This document shows positions 17,606-26,973 of a stretch of 64,000 nt of DNA, piece by piece. The number at the start of each line of letters is the position of its first letter. The stretch's first letter is position 1. Location: contig NZ_JAEINV010000015.1 of NCBI RefSeq assembly GCF_016342705.1, forward strand, positions 1 to 64,000. The letters run 5' to 3'. The position numbers and the translations under genes are program-made. The notes below the pieces were generated by a model. It saw only the letters and a list, made by a program, of their open reading frames with translations. It searched no databases and was not told where the DNA came from. Origin of the DNA: Lutibacter sp. Lineage in GTDB: Bacteria; Bacteroidota; Bacteroidia; Flavobacteriales; Flavobacteriaceae.

Positions 17606-18841
17606 TTGATTTTGACAGAAAAACTAACCAACAAACTGAAAATATTAAACGATCCAATTTACGGTTTTATTACTATTCCGAATGCTTTAATTTATGATTT
17701 AATAGAACATCCTTATTTTCAGCGTTTAAGAAGAGTTTCTCAAATGGGTTTATCCTATTTGGTATATCCTGGTGCTCATCATACCAGATTTCACCATGCT
17801 ATTGGAAGCATGTATTTAATGCAAAATGCCATTAGAATTTTACGCTTTAAAGGTGTTGAAATTTCTGCAGATGAAGAAAATGCAGTATACATTGCTATTT
17901 TGTTACATGATATTGGTCACGGACCTTTTTCTCACGCTTTAGAAAAGAGTATTGTAACCGGTGTTACACACGAAAGTATTTCATTAAAATTTATGGTAGC
18001 TTTAAATAATGAATTTAATGGAAAATTGTCTTTAGCTATTACTATTTTTAAAGATGAATATCACCGAAAATTCTTACATCAATTAATTGCGAGTCAGTTA
18101 GATATGGATAGGCTAGATTATTTAAAGCGTGATAGTTTTTATACGGGTGTTGCAGAAGGAAATATAAATTCAGAAAGAATATTAACCATGTTAAATGTAA
18201 AAGATGATACATTAATGGTTGAAGAAAAAGGAATTTATTCTGTTGAAAAATTTATTGTAGCACGCCGATTAATGTATTGGCAAGCGTATTTGCATAAAGC
18301 AGGTTTAGGAGCAGAAAAATTAATGGAAAAAGTGTTAATTAGAGCCAATGAATTAACTTTAAAAGGTGTGAAATTACCAGCAAGTAAGGCGTTTTCATAC
18401 TTTTTAAACAACCAAATTAATGAAGATAACTTTACCAATGAAACATTAAAAATATTTTCTAGATTAGATGATTATGATGTGTTTTCTTCTATAAAAGAGT
18501 GGATTTCTAGCGATGATTTTATTTTATCAACATTATCAGAAAACCTAATTAATAGAAAATTACCAAAGGTAAAAATACAAAGTGAGCCTTTAAGTGAAGA
18601 ACAAATAAATTCAGTTAAAAATAAAGTGAAAGTAAGTCTGAATTTAAGTGATAATGAAGTCGATTATTTTGTGTATTCAGGCGAAATTTTTAATCAAGCG
18701 TACGATTCAACCAAAAATAATATTCAAATTTTATATAAAAATGGCACTATAAAAGATATCACACAAGCATCGGACCACTTGAATATTCAAGCTTTATCTA
18801 AACCTGTATATAAGTACTATTTCTGCTACCCAAAGAAATAG
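17606..18841 (+). CDS. HD-domain phosphohydrolase (dGTPase-like)
   Basis: 411 residues. The HD metal site is built from H63/H64 in RFHHAIGS, HD at 101-102 in LLHDIGHGPFSHALE, and a later Asp in QLDMDRLDYLKRDS. The family resembles dGTPase and SAMHD1 and is conserved beside porX and the lipid A genes in flavobacteria; the substrate is not known. The start is TTG (MILTEKLTNKLKILNDPIYGFI); no ATG is available before the conserved NDPIYGF phrase, and a second in-frame TTG two codons later is an equal candidate. Confidence 0.92.
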   Translation: MILTEKLTNKLKILNDPIYGFITIPNALIYDLIEHPYFQRLRRVSQMGLSYLVYPGAHHTRFHHAIGSMYLMQNAIRILRFKGVEISADEENAVYIAILLHDIGHGPFSHALEKSIVTGVTHESISLKFMVALNNEFNGKLSLAITIFKDEYHRKFLHQLIASQLDMDRLDYLKRDSFYTGVAEGNINSERILTMLNVKDDTLMVEEKGIYSVEKFIVARRLMYWQAYLHKAGLGAEKLMEKVLIRANELTLKGVKLPASKAFSYFLNNQINEDNFTNETLKIFSRLDDYDVFSSIKEWISSDDFILSTLSENLINRKLPKVKIQSEPLSEEQINSVKNKVKVSLNLSDNEVDYFVYSGEIFNQAYDSTKNNIQILYKNGTIKDITQASDHLNIQALSKPVYKYYFCYPKK

Positions 18842-18861
18842 GTATAGTTCAACTTTTTTTT

Positions 18862-18869
18862 TACTTTTG
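18862..18869 (+). promoter_or_regulatory. -7 box TACTTTTG upstream of lpxD
   Basis: The box ends only 5 bases before ATG 18875. A transcript from it would begin at or next to the start codon, so lpxD mRNA may be leaderless. Confidence 0.5.
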
Positions 18870-18874
18870 TCGTG

Positions 18875-19912
18875 ATGAAATTTACAGCAAACCAAATAGC
18901 AGAAATTTTAGAAGGTGAAATTGTCGGAAATGAAAATGTAGTAGTTTTTAAACTATCTAAAATTGAAGAAGGAAAAGAAGGATCGTTAACCTTTTTGTCC
19001 AATCCAAAATATAAAAATTTTATATATACCACAGAGGCATCAATTGTCATTGTAAATAAAGATTTTGTAGCAGAAAAAGAAATTATAACAACATTAATTA
19101 AAGTAGATGATGCCTATAATGCATTTTCAAAATTATTAGAATTTTATAATCAAGTTAAACTAAATAAAAAAGGAATTGAACAACCAACAGTTATAAGTGA
19201 AACAGCCGTAATTGGCGAAAATTTATATTTGGGTTCATTTTCATATATAGGGAATAATGTTAAAATTGGGGATAATGTGAAAATTTACCCAAGTGTTTAT
19301 ATAGGTGATAATGTTGAAATAGGTTCTAATACAACCATTTTTGCGGGCGCTAAAATATATTCTGAAACATTGATTGGTAATGATTGCTCAATTCATTCAG
19401 GTGCAATAATTGGAGCAGATGGATTTGGATTTGCACCAAATACAGAGGGACATTACAGTAAAATTCCTCAAATTGGAAATGTAATAATTGAAGATAATGT
19501 GGATATTGGTGCTGCTACAACAATTGATCGTGCAACTTTAGGCTCAACAATTATTAGAAAAGGAGTTAAATTAGACAATCAAATTCAAGTAGCTCACAAT
19601 GTAGAAATTGGAATAAATACAGTAATAGCAGCTCAAACAGGAATAGCGGGTTCAACAAAAATAGGAGAAAATTGTAAAATTGGTGGGCAAGTTGGTATTG
19701 TTGGTCATATTACCATTGGAAATAACGTACAAATACAAGCACAAAGTGGAATAAGCAGAAATATACCTGATAATGATGTCATTCAAGGAACACCAGCAAT
19801 TGGATATAATGATTTTAATAAATCTTATGTATATTTCAAAAAATTACCACAAATGGCAGCAACATTGTATTCCATTGAAAAAGAAGTTAAAGCTTTAAAA
19901 GAAGAAGAATAA
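18875..19912 (+). CDS. lpxD: UDP-3-O-acylglucosamine N-acyltransferase LpxD
   Basis: 345 residues. It is the third step of lipid A synthesis, adding the N-linked hydroxyacyl chain. The N-terminal uridine-binding domain (1-100, with [14 protein letters not shown]) is followed by a left-handed beta helix of hexapeptide repeats (about 105-320) containing [15 protein letters not shown] with the catalytic His. A GTG one codon earlier could also start the gene. The stop overlaps the lpxC/fabZ start by one base (TAATG). Confidence 0.95.
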   Translation: MKFTANQIAEILEGEIVGNENVVVFKLSKIEEGKEGSLTFLSNPKYKNFIYTTEASIVIVNKDFVAEKEIITTLIKVDDAYNAFSKLLEFYNQVKLNKKGIEQPTVISETAVIGENLYLGSFSYIGNNVKIGDNVKIYPSVYIGDNVEIGSNTTIFAGAKIYSETLIGNDCSIHSGAIIGADGFGFAPNTEGHYSKIPQIGNVIIEDNVDIGAATTIDRATLGSTIIRKGVKLDNQIQVAHNVEIGINTVIAAQTGIAGSTKIGENCKIGGQVGIVGHITIGNNVQIQAQSGISRNIPDNDVIQGTPAIGYNDFNKSYVYFKKLPQMAATLYSIEKEVKALKEEE

Positions 19913-21309
19913 TGTGTAAAAAACAAAAAACAATTAAAAATGAAGTAACGCTATCTGGTGTTGGTTTGCATACAGGTAACAAAGTTACTATGACGTTTAA
20001 ACCTGCTCCAATAAATAGTGGTTATGCTTTTGTTAGAATTGATTTAGAAGGCGAACCAATTATTGAAGCAAGTGCTGAATATGTTATAAACACACAAAGA
20101 GGCACAAACCTTGAAAAAAGAGGTGTTTTTGTAAATACATCAGAACATGTATTAGCAGCAGTTGTAGCTCTAGATATTGATAATATTATTATAGAATTAA
20201 ATGCTCCAGAACCTCCAATTATGGATGGATCATCTAAACATTTTGTTGCCGCTTTAGAAAAAGCAGAAATACAAGAACAAGATGCAGAAAGAGAAGAATA
20301 TGTAGTGAAAGAGGTTATCTCTTATAAAGATGAACAAACAGGTAGTGAAATAATTTTAATGCCAAGTCCTGAGTATCAAATAACATCAATGGTAGATTTT
20401 GGTACAAAAGTTTTAGGAACACAAAATGCAACATTAGATAAACTTTCTAATTTTAAAGAAGAAATAGCAGATGCAAGAACCTTTAGTTTTCTTCATGAGT
20501 TAGAAGCATTATTAGACAATAATTTAATTAAAGGAGGCGATTTAAATAATGCCATTGTTTATGTTGATAAAGAAATATCAGAGGAAACAATGTTAAAATT
20601 AAAAAAAGCTTTTAATAAGGAATCGCTGACAGTAAAACCAAACGGAATATTAGATAATTTAACTTTACGATGGGCAAATGAAGCTGCTCGCCATAAATTA
20701 TTAGACGTTATTGGAGATTTAGCTTTAGTTGGAACTAGAATTAGAGGAAAAGTTATAGCTAACAAACCAGGTCATTTGGTGAATACAATTTTTGCTAAAA
20801 AACTGCAAAAAATTATTAAACAAGAAAAAAGGAATAACGTTCCTTCTTACGATTTAAATTTACCGCCTTTAATGGATATTCATAAAATTATGAATATTCT
20901 TCCGCACAGACCACCGTTTTTATTAATTGATAGAATTATTGAGCTATCACCAACGCACGTTGTTGGTATGAAAAATGTAACAATGAATGAATCATTTTTT
21001 GTTGGACATTTTCCTGACGCACCTGTAATGCCGGGAGTTTTGCAAGTTGAAGCAATGGCGCAATGTGGAGGAGTGCTAGTGTTAAGTACCGTTCCAGATC
21101 CAGAAAATTATTTAACATATTTCATGAAAATGGATAATGTTAAGTTTAAACAAAAAGTATTACCAGGTGATACCTTAATATTTAGAGCAGAACTTATAAC
21201 ACCTATAAGAAGAGGAATATGTCATATGCAAGCTTGTGCTTATGCTAATGGAAGATTAGTTGCAGAAGCTGAATTAATGGCTCAAATTGCTAAAAAACCA
21301 ACAGAATAA
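19912..21309 (+). CDS. lpxC/fabZ: Bifunctional LpxC deacetylase / FabZ dehydratase
   Basis: 465 residues, two enzymes in one chain, as is standard in Bacteroidetes. Residues 1-305 are LpxC, the zinc-dependent committed step of lipid A synthesis, with the opening VTLSGVGLHTGNKV and zinc-site phrases SEHVLAA and RHKLLDVIGDL. Residues 320-465 are FabZ, the 3-hydroxyacyl-ACP dehydratase, with HRPPFLLIDRI and the catalytic HFPDAPVMPGVLQVEAMAQ (His near 366). It overlaps both neighbouring lpx genes by one base, so the three are translationally coupled. Confidence 0.97.
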   Translation: MCKKQKTIKNEVTLSGVGLHTGNKVTMTFKPAPINSGYAFVRIDLEGEPIIEASAEYVINTQRGTNLEKRGVFVNTSEHVLAAVVALDIDNIIIELNAPEPPIMDGSSKHFVAALEKAEIQEQDAEREEYVVKEVISYKDEQTGSEIILMPSPEYQITSMVDFGTKVLGTQNATLDKLSNFKEEIADARTFSFLHELEALLDNNLIKGGDLNNAIVYVDKEISEETMLKLKKAFNKESLTVKPNGILDNLTLRWANEAARHKLLDVIGDLALVGTRIRGKVIANKPGHLVNTIFAKKLQKIIKQEKRNNVPSYDLNLPPLMDIHKIMNILPHRPPFLLIDRIIELSPTHVVGMKNVTMNESFFVGHFPDAPVMPGVLQVEAMAQCGGVLVLSTVPDPENYLTYFMKMDNVKFKQKVLPGDTLIFRAELITPIRRGICHMQACAYANGRLVAEAELMAQIAKKPTE

Positions 21310-22091
21310 TGAATCAACCTTTAGCGTATATACACCCAGGAGCAAAAATTGCAACTAATGTAGTTGTAGAACCGTTTACAACTATCCATAACAATGTAAT
21401 TATTGGGTCTGGAACTTGGATAGGATCTAATGTTACCATCATGGAAGGTGCAAGAATAGGTAAAAATTGTAGAATTTTTCCAGGAGCTGTTATTTCAGCA
21501 ATTCCGCAAGACTTAAAGTTTGATGGAGAAGATTCCCTAGCAATTATTGGAGATAATACAACAATTAGAGAATGTTGTACAGTTAACAGAGGTACTAAAG
21601 CATTAGGGAAAACTCAAATTGGGGATAATTGTTTAATTATGGCAACTTCACATATTGCACATGATTGTATAATTGGTGATAATTGTATTTTAGCAAATGG
21701 GTCCGTAATTGCAGGTCACGTAACAGTAGGTGATTATGCTATTTTAAGTGGCTTAGTTGCAGTGCATCAATTTATTCATATTGGTGAACATGCAATGGTT
21801 TCTGGAGGTTCATTAGTTAGAAAAGATGTGCCTCCTTTTGCAAAAGCAGGTAAAGAACCTTTATCTTATATTGGTATAAATTCAATAGGCTTAAGAAGAA
21901 GAGGCTTTTCAACTGAAAAAATTAGAGAAGTTCAGGATATTTATAGAATTTTATATCAAAAAACTTATAACAATACACAAGCTTTAGAGATTATTGAAGC
22001 TGAAATGGAAGCAACAAAAGAAAGAGACCAAATTATACTTTTCATAAAAAACTCTCAACGAGGAATTATGAAAGGCTATACGGGTAGTTAA
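21309..22091 (+). CDS. lpxA: UDP-N-acetylglucosamine O-acyltransferase LpxA
   Basis: 260 residues, the usual length. It is the first lipid A step, moving a hydroxyacyl chain from ACP to UDP-GlcNAc. Hexapeptide repeats fill residues 1-190; AVISAIPQDLKFDGE, CTVNRGT and the catalytic-His region TSHIAHDCIIGDN are family landmarks. The C-terminal helical domain (195-260, GINSIGLRRRGFSTEKI) is typical. It is the last gene of the lpxD-lpxC/fabZ-lpxA block; efp follows after 71 bases. Confidence 0.97.
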   Translation: MNQPLAYIHPGAKIATNVVVEPFTTIHNNVIIGSGTWIGSNVTIMEGARIGKNCRIFPGAVISAIPQDLKFDGEDSLAIIGDNTTIRECCTVNRGTKALGKTQIGDNCLIMATSHIAHDCIIGDNCILANGSVIAGHVTVGDYAILSGLVAVHQFIHIGEHAMVSGGSLVRKDVPPFAKAGKEPLSYIGINSIGLRRRGFSTEKIREVQDIYRILYQKTYNNTQALEIIEAEMEATKERDQIILFIKNSQRGIMKGYTGS

Positions 22092-22162
22092 TTAAATAAT
22101 AATGTAATAAAAGGGCTTAAAACAAAAAGTTTAAAGCATAAAATTAAAATAGTTCATAAATA

Positions 22163-22729
22163 ATGGCAACAACATCAGATATTAGAAACGGATTGTGTTT
22201 AAGATATAATAATGATATTTTTAAAGTAGTAGAGTTTTTACACGTAAAACCTGGAAAAGGTCCTGCTTTTGTAAGAACAAAATTAAAAAGTTTATCGTCA
22301 GGAAAAGTATTAGATAATACATTTCCAGCTGGAAGAAAAATTGAAGATATTAGAGTTGAAACTAGAAAATATCAATTTTTATATCCTGAAGGCGATGTAT
22401 TTCATTTTATGAATACAGATGATTATAACCAAATTACATTGGCTAAAGAAACATTAGACGCTCCAGAATTATTAAAAGAAGGAGAAATAGTTACTGTTAT
22501 TTTTAATACAGAAGATAACATGCCACTTTCTGTTGATATGCCTGCCAGTGTTATATTAGAAATATCACATACAGAACCAGGCGTGAAAGGAAATACGGCT
22601 ACAAATGCAACCAAGCCTGCAACAGTTGAAACTGGAGCAACAATTAATGTTCCGTTATTTATTAATGAAGGTGATAAAGTGAAAATTGATACTGCAAAAG
22701 GTGCATATTTAGAAAGAGTTAAAGAGTAA
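22163..22729 (+). CDS. efp: Elongation factor P
   Basis: 188 residues with the three beta-barrel domains of EF-P. It relieves ribosome stalling on consecutive prolines. The acceptor loop VKPGKGPAFVRTKLKS holds Lys at the position modified in enterobacteria. The C-terminal EF-P signature is represented by INEGDKVKIDTAKGAYLERVK. It sits between lpxA and the second lpxD-like gene, 5 bases before the latter. Confidence 0.97.
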   Translation: MATTSDIRNGLCLRYNNDIFKVVEFLHVKPGKGPAFVRTKLKSLSSGKVLDNTFPAGRKIEDIRVETRKYQFLYPEGDVFHFMNTDDYNQITLAKETLDAPELLKEGEIVTVIFNTEDNMPLSVDMPASVILEISHTEPGVKGNTATNATKPATVETGATINVPLFINEGDKVKIDTAKGAYLERVKE

Positions 22730-22734
22730 AGACT

Positions 22735-23658
22735 ATGAAATTTCCTCGAAAATATAGTTTGTCAGAAATAGCTAAATTATTAGATGTTTCTTTTATTGGT
22801 CCTGAAAACTTTCCAATTACTGGATTTAATGAAATTCATGTGGTTGAAGAAGGAGATATTGTATTTGTTGACCATCCAAAATATTACGACAAGGCTTTAC
22901 AGTCTAAAGCAACAGTTGTTTTAATAAATAAAAGTGTAAAGTGCCCAGTAGGAAAAGCATTGTTAATTTCTAATGATCCTTTTTCAGATTTTAATAAACT
23001 ATCCGTTTATTTTAATTCTTTTAAAAATTCAACAAATTCAATTTCAGAAACTGCTATTATTGGTGAAAATACTTTCATTCAACCAAATTCATTTATTGGA
23101 AATAATGTTGAAATAGGAGATAACTGTTTAATACATTCTAACGTTTCAATTTACGATAATTGTAAAATTGGAAATAATGTAACTATTCATTCTGGATCAG
23201 TTTTAGGAGCTGATGCATTTTATTATAAAAAGAGGCCAGAAGGCTATGATAAACTTTTATCAAGCGGAAGTGTTATTATTGAAGATAATGTAGATATTGG
23301 TGCTTTATGTACTATTGATAGAGGTGTAACGGCTAATACAACTATTAAACGAGGAACTAAAATAGATAATCAAGTTCAAATTGGTCATGATACAATTATA
23401 GGAGAGAATTGTTTAATTGCCGCTCAAACAGGCGTTGCTGGCTGTGTAATTGTAGAAGATGAAGTAATCCTTTGGGGACAAGTAGGAACAAATAGTGGTA
23501 TAACCATTGGTAAAGGAGCTGTAGTTTTAGGGCAAACTGGAGTCACAAAATCAATTGTTGGTGGAAAAACATATTTTGGTACGCCAATAGAAGAATCTCG
23601 TAAAAAATTAAAAGAAATTGCAGAAATAAAGCAATTATTAAAAAAACAAAAAAATTAA
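22735..23658 (+). CDS. Second LpxD-like hexapeptide acyltransferase
   Basis: 307 residues, a paralogue of the LpxD encoded at 18875-19912 but about 40 residues shorter. The uridine-binding N-domain is kept (GDIVFVDHPKYYDKALQSKA), as are the hexapeptide helix and HSGSVLGADAFYYKK at the catalytic position. A second LpxD beside efp and sucD is common in Bacteroidetes. It may use a different acyl chain or act on another sugar nucleotide; the sequence does not say which. It ends 75 bases before sucD, which has its own promoter box. Confidence 0.9.
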   Translation: MKFPRKYSLSEIAKLLDVSFIGPENFPITGFNEIHVVEEGDIVFVDHPKYYDKALQSKATVVLINKSVKCPVGKALLISNDPFSDFNKLSVYFNSFKNSTNSISETAIIGENTFIQPNSFIGNNVEIGDNCLIHSNVSIYDNCKIGNNVTIHSGSVLGADAFYYKKRPEGYDKLLSSGSVIIEDNVDIGALCTIDRGVTANTTIKRGTKIDNQVQIGHDTIIGENCLIAAQTGVAGCVIVEDEVILWGQVGTNSGITIGKGAVVLGQTGVTKSIVGGKTYFGTPIEESRKKLKEIAEIKQLLKKQKN

Positions 23659-23686
23659 ATATTATAATAACTAAAATATAATATTT

Positions 23687-23694
23687 TACATTTG
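23687..23694 (+). promoter_or_regulatory. -7 box TACATTTG upstream of sucD
   Basis: A perfect box inside the palindrome TTACATTTGTAA (23686-23697). It lies 39 bases before the sucD start. The same 12-base palindrome occurs among the XRE operators at 63338-63349. Confidence 0.6.
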
Positions 23695-23733
23695 TAATAG
23701 TTCAATATAGTTAATTAAAAAAAAAACAGTTCA

Positions 23734-24606
23734 ATGAGCGTATTAGTAAATAAAAATTCGAATATTATTGTTCAAGGATTTACAGGTAGTGAAGGTACTT
23801 TCCATGCTACTCAAATGATTGAATATGGTACAAATGTGGTTGGAGGTGTTACACCAGGTAAAGGAGGTCAAACTCATTTAAATAAACCAGTTTTTAATAC
23901 TGTTCAAGATGCTGTTGATAAAGTTGCAGCAGATACCTCTATTATATTTGTACCGCCAGCTTTTGCAGCAGATGCAATTATGGAAGCGGCAGCAGCTGGA
24001 ATTAAAGTTATTATTTGTATAACTGAAGGTATTCCTGTAGCAGATATGGTAAAAGTGAAGGCATATATTGCTCATAAAAATTGTAGATTAGTTGGTCCAA
24101 ATTGTCCAGGTGTTATAACTCCAGATGAAGCAAAAGTTGGAATTATGCCAGGATTTATCTTTAAAAAAGGTAGAGTTGGAATTGTTTCTAAATCTGGAAC
24201 ATTAACATATGAAGCTGCTGATCAGGTTGTTAAAAAAGGTTATGGAATTTCTACAGCAATTGGAATAGGTGGAGATCCTATTATTGGAACAACAACAAAA
24301 GATGCTGTGGAATTATTAATGAATGATGATGAAACTGATTGTATTGTTATGATTGGTGAAATTGGTGGTCAGTTAGAAGCAGAAGCTGCACGTTGGGTTA
24401 AAGCCAATGGAAATAAAAAACCTGTGATTGGTTTTATTGCTGGGCAAACAGCACCTAAAGGTAGAACAATGGGACATGCAGGAGCTATTGTTGGTGGAGC
24501 AGATGATACAGCACAAGCTAAAATGGCTATTTTAAAAGAAAATGGAATTCATGTTGTTAATTCGCCTGCAAAAATTGGTGAAAAAGTTGCTGAAATTTTA
24601 GGATAG
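23734..24606 (+). CDS. sucD: Succinyl-CoA synthetase, alpha subunit
   Basis: 290 residues. It catalyses the substrate-level phosphorylation step of the TCA cycle together with SucB/SucC-type beta chains. [19 protein letters not shown] is the CoA-binding start, and H248 in GHAGAI is the phosphorylated His. The beta subunit gene sucC is not adjacent, which is normal in flavobacteria. A terminator follows at once. Confidence 0.97.
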   Translation: MSVLVNKNSNIIVQGFTGSEGTFHATQMIEYGTNVVGGVTPGKGGQTHLNKPVFNTVQDAVDKVAADTSIIFVPPAFAADAIMEAAAAGIKVIICITEGIPVADMVKVKAYIAHKNCRLVGPNCPGVITPDEAKVGIMPGFIFKKGRVGIVSKSGTLTYEAADQVVKKGYGISTAIGIGGDPIIGTTTKDAVELLMNDDETDCIVMIGEIGGQLEAEAARWVKANGNKKPVIGFIAGQTAPKGRTMGHAGAIVGGADDTAQAKMAILKENGIHVVNSPAKIGEKVAEILG

Positions 24607-24628
24607 AAATAATTTATAGATGAAATAT

Positions 24629-24658
24629 AAAGCCTTCGAAATATATCGAAGGCTTTTT
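24629..24658 (+). terminator. Rho-independent terminator of sucD
   Basis: AAAGCCTTCGA pairs with TCGAAGGCTTT around a 6-base loop and is followed by T residues. Confidence 0.92.
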
Positions 24659-24736
24659 TTGTTACATAATTTTAAAAATTATATATTAATATTGTAAGTT
24701 TTAAAATATATAACTACTACTTCAAAAATAATTTTA

Positions 24737-25294
24737 ATGAAAAAAATACTTTCTAAAAATAATATTTCAAACCTAATATTTATACTAGTTTTAGCAATGA
24801 TGTTATATCCACCAACACGTGAGTGGTTTATGCGTCAAATTGCATTTTCACCTTCAATAAATAATTCTAGTGAAAAAGTTATAGATACTTATAATTGGGA
24901 ATTAAAAGGTTTAAACACCAAAAGTATAAATTTTACAAATTTTGAAGATAAAGTAATTTTCGTAAATTTTTGGGCAACTTGGTGCCCTCCTTGTAGAGCA
25001 GAAATGCCTATAATTCAAAAACTTTATGATGATTATAAAGATAAAATTTCATTTGTATTTGTAACTGCTGAAAATTGGGAAACTGTAAATACGTATTTTA
25101 ATAAAAATGGATACAATTTACCTGTATACAATTCCTTAAGTAGTCCTCCTCAGCTTTTTTTAGAAACAAATAGTATTCCGGCTACTTATATTATAAATTC
25201 AAAGGGAATTGTTCTTGTTAATAAAACGGGTGCAGCAGATTGGAATAGTTCAAAAATTAGAAATTTATTAGATGAATCAATAAAAAATAAATAG
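24737..25294 (+). CDS. Membrane-anchored TlpA-like thioredoxin
   Basis: 185 residues. One N-terminal membrane helix (about 12-30) is followed by a thioredoxin fold facing the periplasm. The active site is WCPPC at 82-86, within NFWATWCPPCRAEMP, and the cis-Pro loop is SIPATYIIN. Such proteins reduce disulfides in exported proteins or apocytochromes. The next gene starts 80 bases on, behind its own promoter candidate, so this is likely a single-gene unit. Confidence 0.92.
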   Translation: MKKILSKNNISNLIFILVLAMMLYPPTREWFMRQIAFSPSINNSSEKVIDTYNWELKGLNTKSINFTNFEDKVIFVNFWATWCPPCRAEMPIIQKLYDDYKDKISFVFVTAENWETVNTYFNKNGYNLPVYNSLSSPPQLFLETNSIPATYIINSKGIVLVNKTGAADWNSSKIRNLLDESIKNK

Positions 25295-25299
25295 TAGGT

Positions 25300-25325
25300 G
25301 TAGCGTTTTTAATTCTTTTAACGTA
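25300..25325 (+). promoter_or_regulatory. Candidate ECF-sigma promoter, copy 1 (GTAGCG-N16-CGTA)
   Basis: GTAGCG at 25300-25305 and CGTA at 25322-25325, separated by 16 bases that include TTTTTAATTCTTTT. The same arrangement with identical spacing occurs at 28305-28330. It lies 48 bases upstream of the lipoprotein-sigma operon, suggesting autoregulation by that sigma factor. Confidence 0.55.
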
Positions 25326-25373
25326 AAGATTATATAGATAAAATTTAAAGTATAATTTTAACTGAATTTAAAC

Positions 25374-25808
25374 ATGAGAAAATACTTATTATTGTTTGTG
25401 ATTTTAGTGACTTTCAATAGCTGTAACAATGCTGATTGTGCACTTTATGCAACGGGCCCTCCAATTACTTATATTGAATTAGTAGATAGTGACACCGGTG
25501 AAAATATATTTACCTCTGGAACTTATCAATATTCAGATATTGAAGTAATTAACGATAATAATGAACCTGTTACTTTTGATTTTATAAATGAAAATGATTA
25601 CAATATTATTAGGTTTATTCCATATACATACTCCAATTCAAATACGGTATTTATTAAATTAGATGATACTATTAATATTAAAGTCACATTTGATATTAAA
25701 AAAATTGAGACGGAGTGCTATACAAATTATTATATTGAAAATTTAGTTGTAGAAAATTATCCATCTGAACTTAATGTTAACACAGGATTGTTAATTATAA
25801 AAGTTTAA
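25374..25808 (+). CDS. Small lipoprotein, unrecognised
   Basis: 144 residues. A lipoprotein signal ends at Cys17 (TFNSC), so a membrane-anchored periplasmic or surface protein is expected. The mature part is acidic and strand-rich, starting with a Cys/Pro segment (CALYATGPPITYIELVD), and has one more Cys near 120 that could pair with it. I do not recognise the family. It is probably the first gene of the unit that includes the sigma factor, since a sigma-type promoter candidate lies 48 bases upstream. Confidence 0.8.
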   Translation: MRKYLLLFVILVTFNSCNNADCALYATGPPITYIELVDSDTGENIFTSGTYQYSDIEVINDNNEPVTFDFINENDYNIIRFIPYTYSNSNTVFIKLDDTINIKVTFDIKKIETECYTNYYIENLVVENYPSELNVNTGLLIIKV

Positions 25809-25861
25809 GCTTTTAAGAGAATTAAAACTAAATTTGTTAACGCATCATAAAATCATATATA

Positions 25862-26365
25862 ATGAATATTATAAATTATAAATCATTTTTAAAAATTTTC
25901 ATTTTATTTATATTTTTTTCTTGTAGTAATTCAGATGAAAGCGTTGCTTTTGATGAATTTTCAAGTAATTTGTCTGCTTCAAATGTAATTTTAAGAATAA
26001 ATAAAACATTTTTTGACGAGATCAACAATAATAGAATTAATAATATTTCGGAAGGTGATTATATTAAAGTAAATAGTGGGAAAAAAAATGGCGATTTTAT
26101 AGAATTATCTGTTTCATATAGTGGCGGATGTAAATTACATAATTTCGAAATTATTTGGGATGGTGTAGTATACACAAATAATCCTTGCAATATGAATTTT
26201 CTTTTGGTTCATAATAGTAATAACGATAGCTGTGAAGCTTATGTTACAGAAACTATTATTATAAATTTAAAAGAATTATTAGGTGATGTTACTTACAGTA
26301 GCGATTGTAGTTTTAATATTTTTGACACCTATAATTTAACAAATACTCCTACAATTAAAATATAA
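25862..26365 (+). CDS. Small lipoprotein, unrecognised
   Basis: 167 residues. The N-terminus is hydrophobic with a lipobox-like FFSC at about 17-20, followed by SNSDES. The mature part has four Cys residues (GGCKLH, NPCNMN, DSCEAY, SDCSFN), enough for two disulfides. I do not recognise the family. It lies between the other small lipoprotein and the ECF sigma gene, on the same strand with short gaps, and probably shares their transcript. Confidence 0.78.
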   Translation: MNIINYKSFLKIFILFIFFSCSNSDESVAFDEFSSNLSASNVILRINKTFFDEINNNRINNISEGDYIKVNSGKKNGDFIELSVSYSGGCKLHNFEIIWDGVVYTNNPCNMNFLLVHNSNNDSCEAYVTETIIINLKELLGDVTYSSDCSFNIFDTYNLTNTPTIKI

Positions 26366-26410
26366 AAGAGTAAATAAACGAAATAATTATGCTGTAGGAA
26401 TTTAACTAAT

Positions 26411-26968
26411 TTGGAACCTAAAATAAGTAAAGATATCCTTGTTAACAAGCTCTTAATTGAGTGTGAAAAAGGAAACGTATTACATCAAGAAATGTTGTAT
26501 AAGCATTTTTACGGGTATGCTTTAACTATTTGCAGGTTGTATTCATACTCAAATGATGAGGCTGTCAGTATTTTAAATGATAGTTTTTTAAAAATTTTTG
26601 AAGCAATTCAAAAAAAACAATATAATAAAGATTTATCTTTTAAAGGCTGGTTAAGAAAAATACTCATAAATACCGCAATTGATTATTATAGAAAAAATTT
26701 TAAGCATAATAATCACCTTGATATAAATGATGTAGTTTATATTGAAACTGACGAAACAAATGCAATAAGTAATTTACAAGCTGAAGATATTTTAAACCTA
26801 TTAGATAAACTACCAGAATTACATAGAATTGTGTTTAATTTATATGAAATTCAAGGCTATAGTCATCAAGAAATAGCCGAACAATTATCCATTGCAGAAA
26901 GTACTTCAAGGGTTTTTTTAACAAGAGCAAAAACAAAGTTAAGAGTTTTAATAAATAAAAACTTTTAG
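26411..26968 (+). CDS. ECF RNA polymerase sigma factor
   Basis: 185 residues with sigma region 2 (about 25-95, with YKHFYGYALTICRLYSYSND and EAVSILNDSFLKIF) and region 4 (about 125-180, LDKLPELHRIVFNLYEIQGY followed by SHQEIAEQLSIAESTSRVFL). The ILNDSFLKIF phrase is typical of Bacteroidetes ECF factors paired with barrel-bearing membrane proteins. The start is TTG (MEPKISKD); no ATG lies upstream in frame within the expected length. The partner gene starts 5 bases after its stop. Confidence 0.92.
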   Translation: MEPKISKDILVNKLLIECEKGNVLHQEMLYKHFYGYALTICRLYSYSNDEAVSILNDSFLKIFEAIQKKQYNKDLSFKGWLRKILINTAIDYYRKNFKHNNHLDINDVVYIETDETNAISNLQAEDILNLLDKLPELHRIVFNLYEIQGYSHQEIAEQLSIAESTSRVFLTRAKTKLRVLINKNF

Positions 26969-26973
26969 GATTA

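Noticed and set aside
19912-21309. LpxC-FabZ fusion as a novelty
   Set aside because: The fusion is the standard form in Bacteroidetes.
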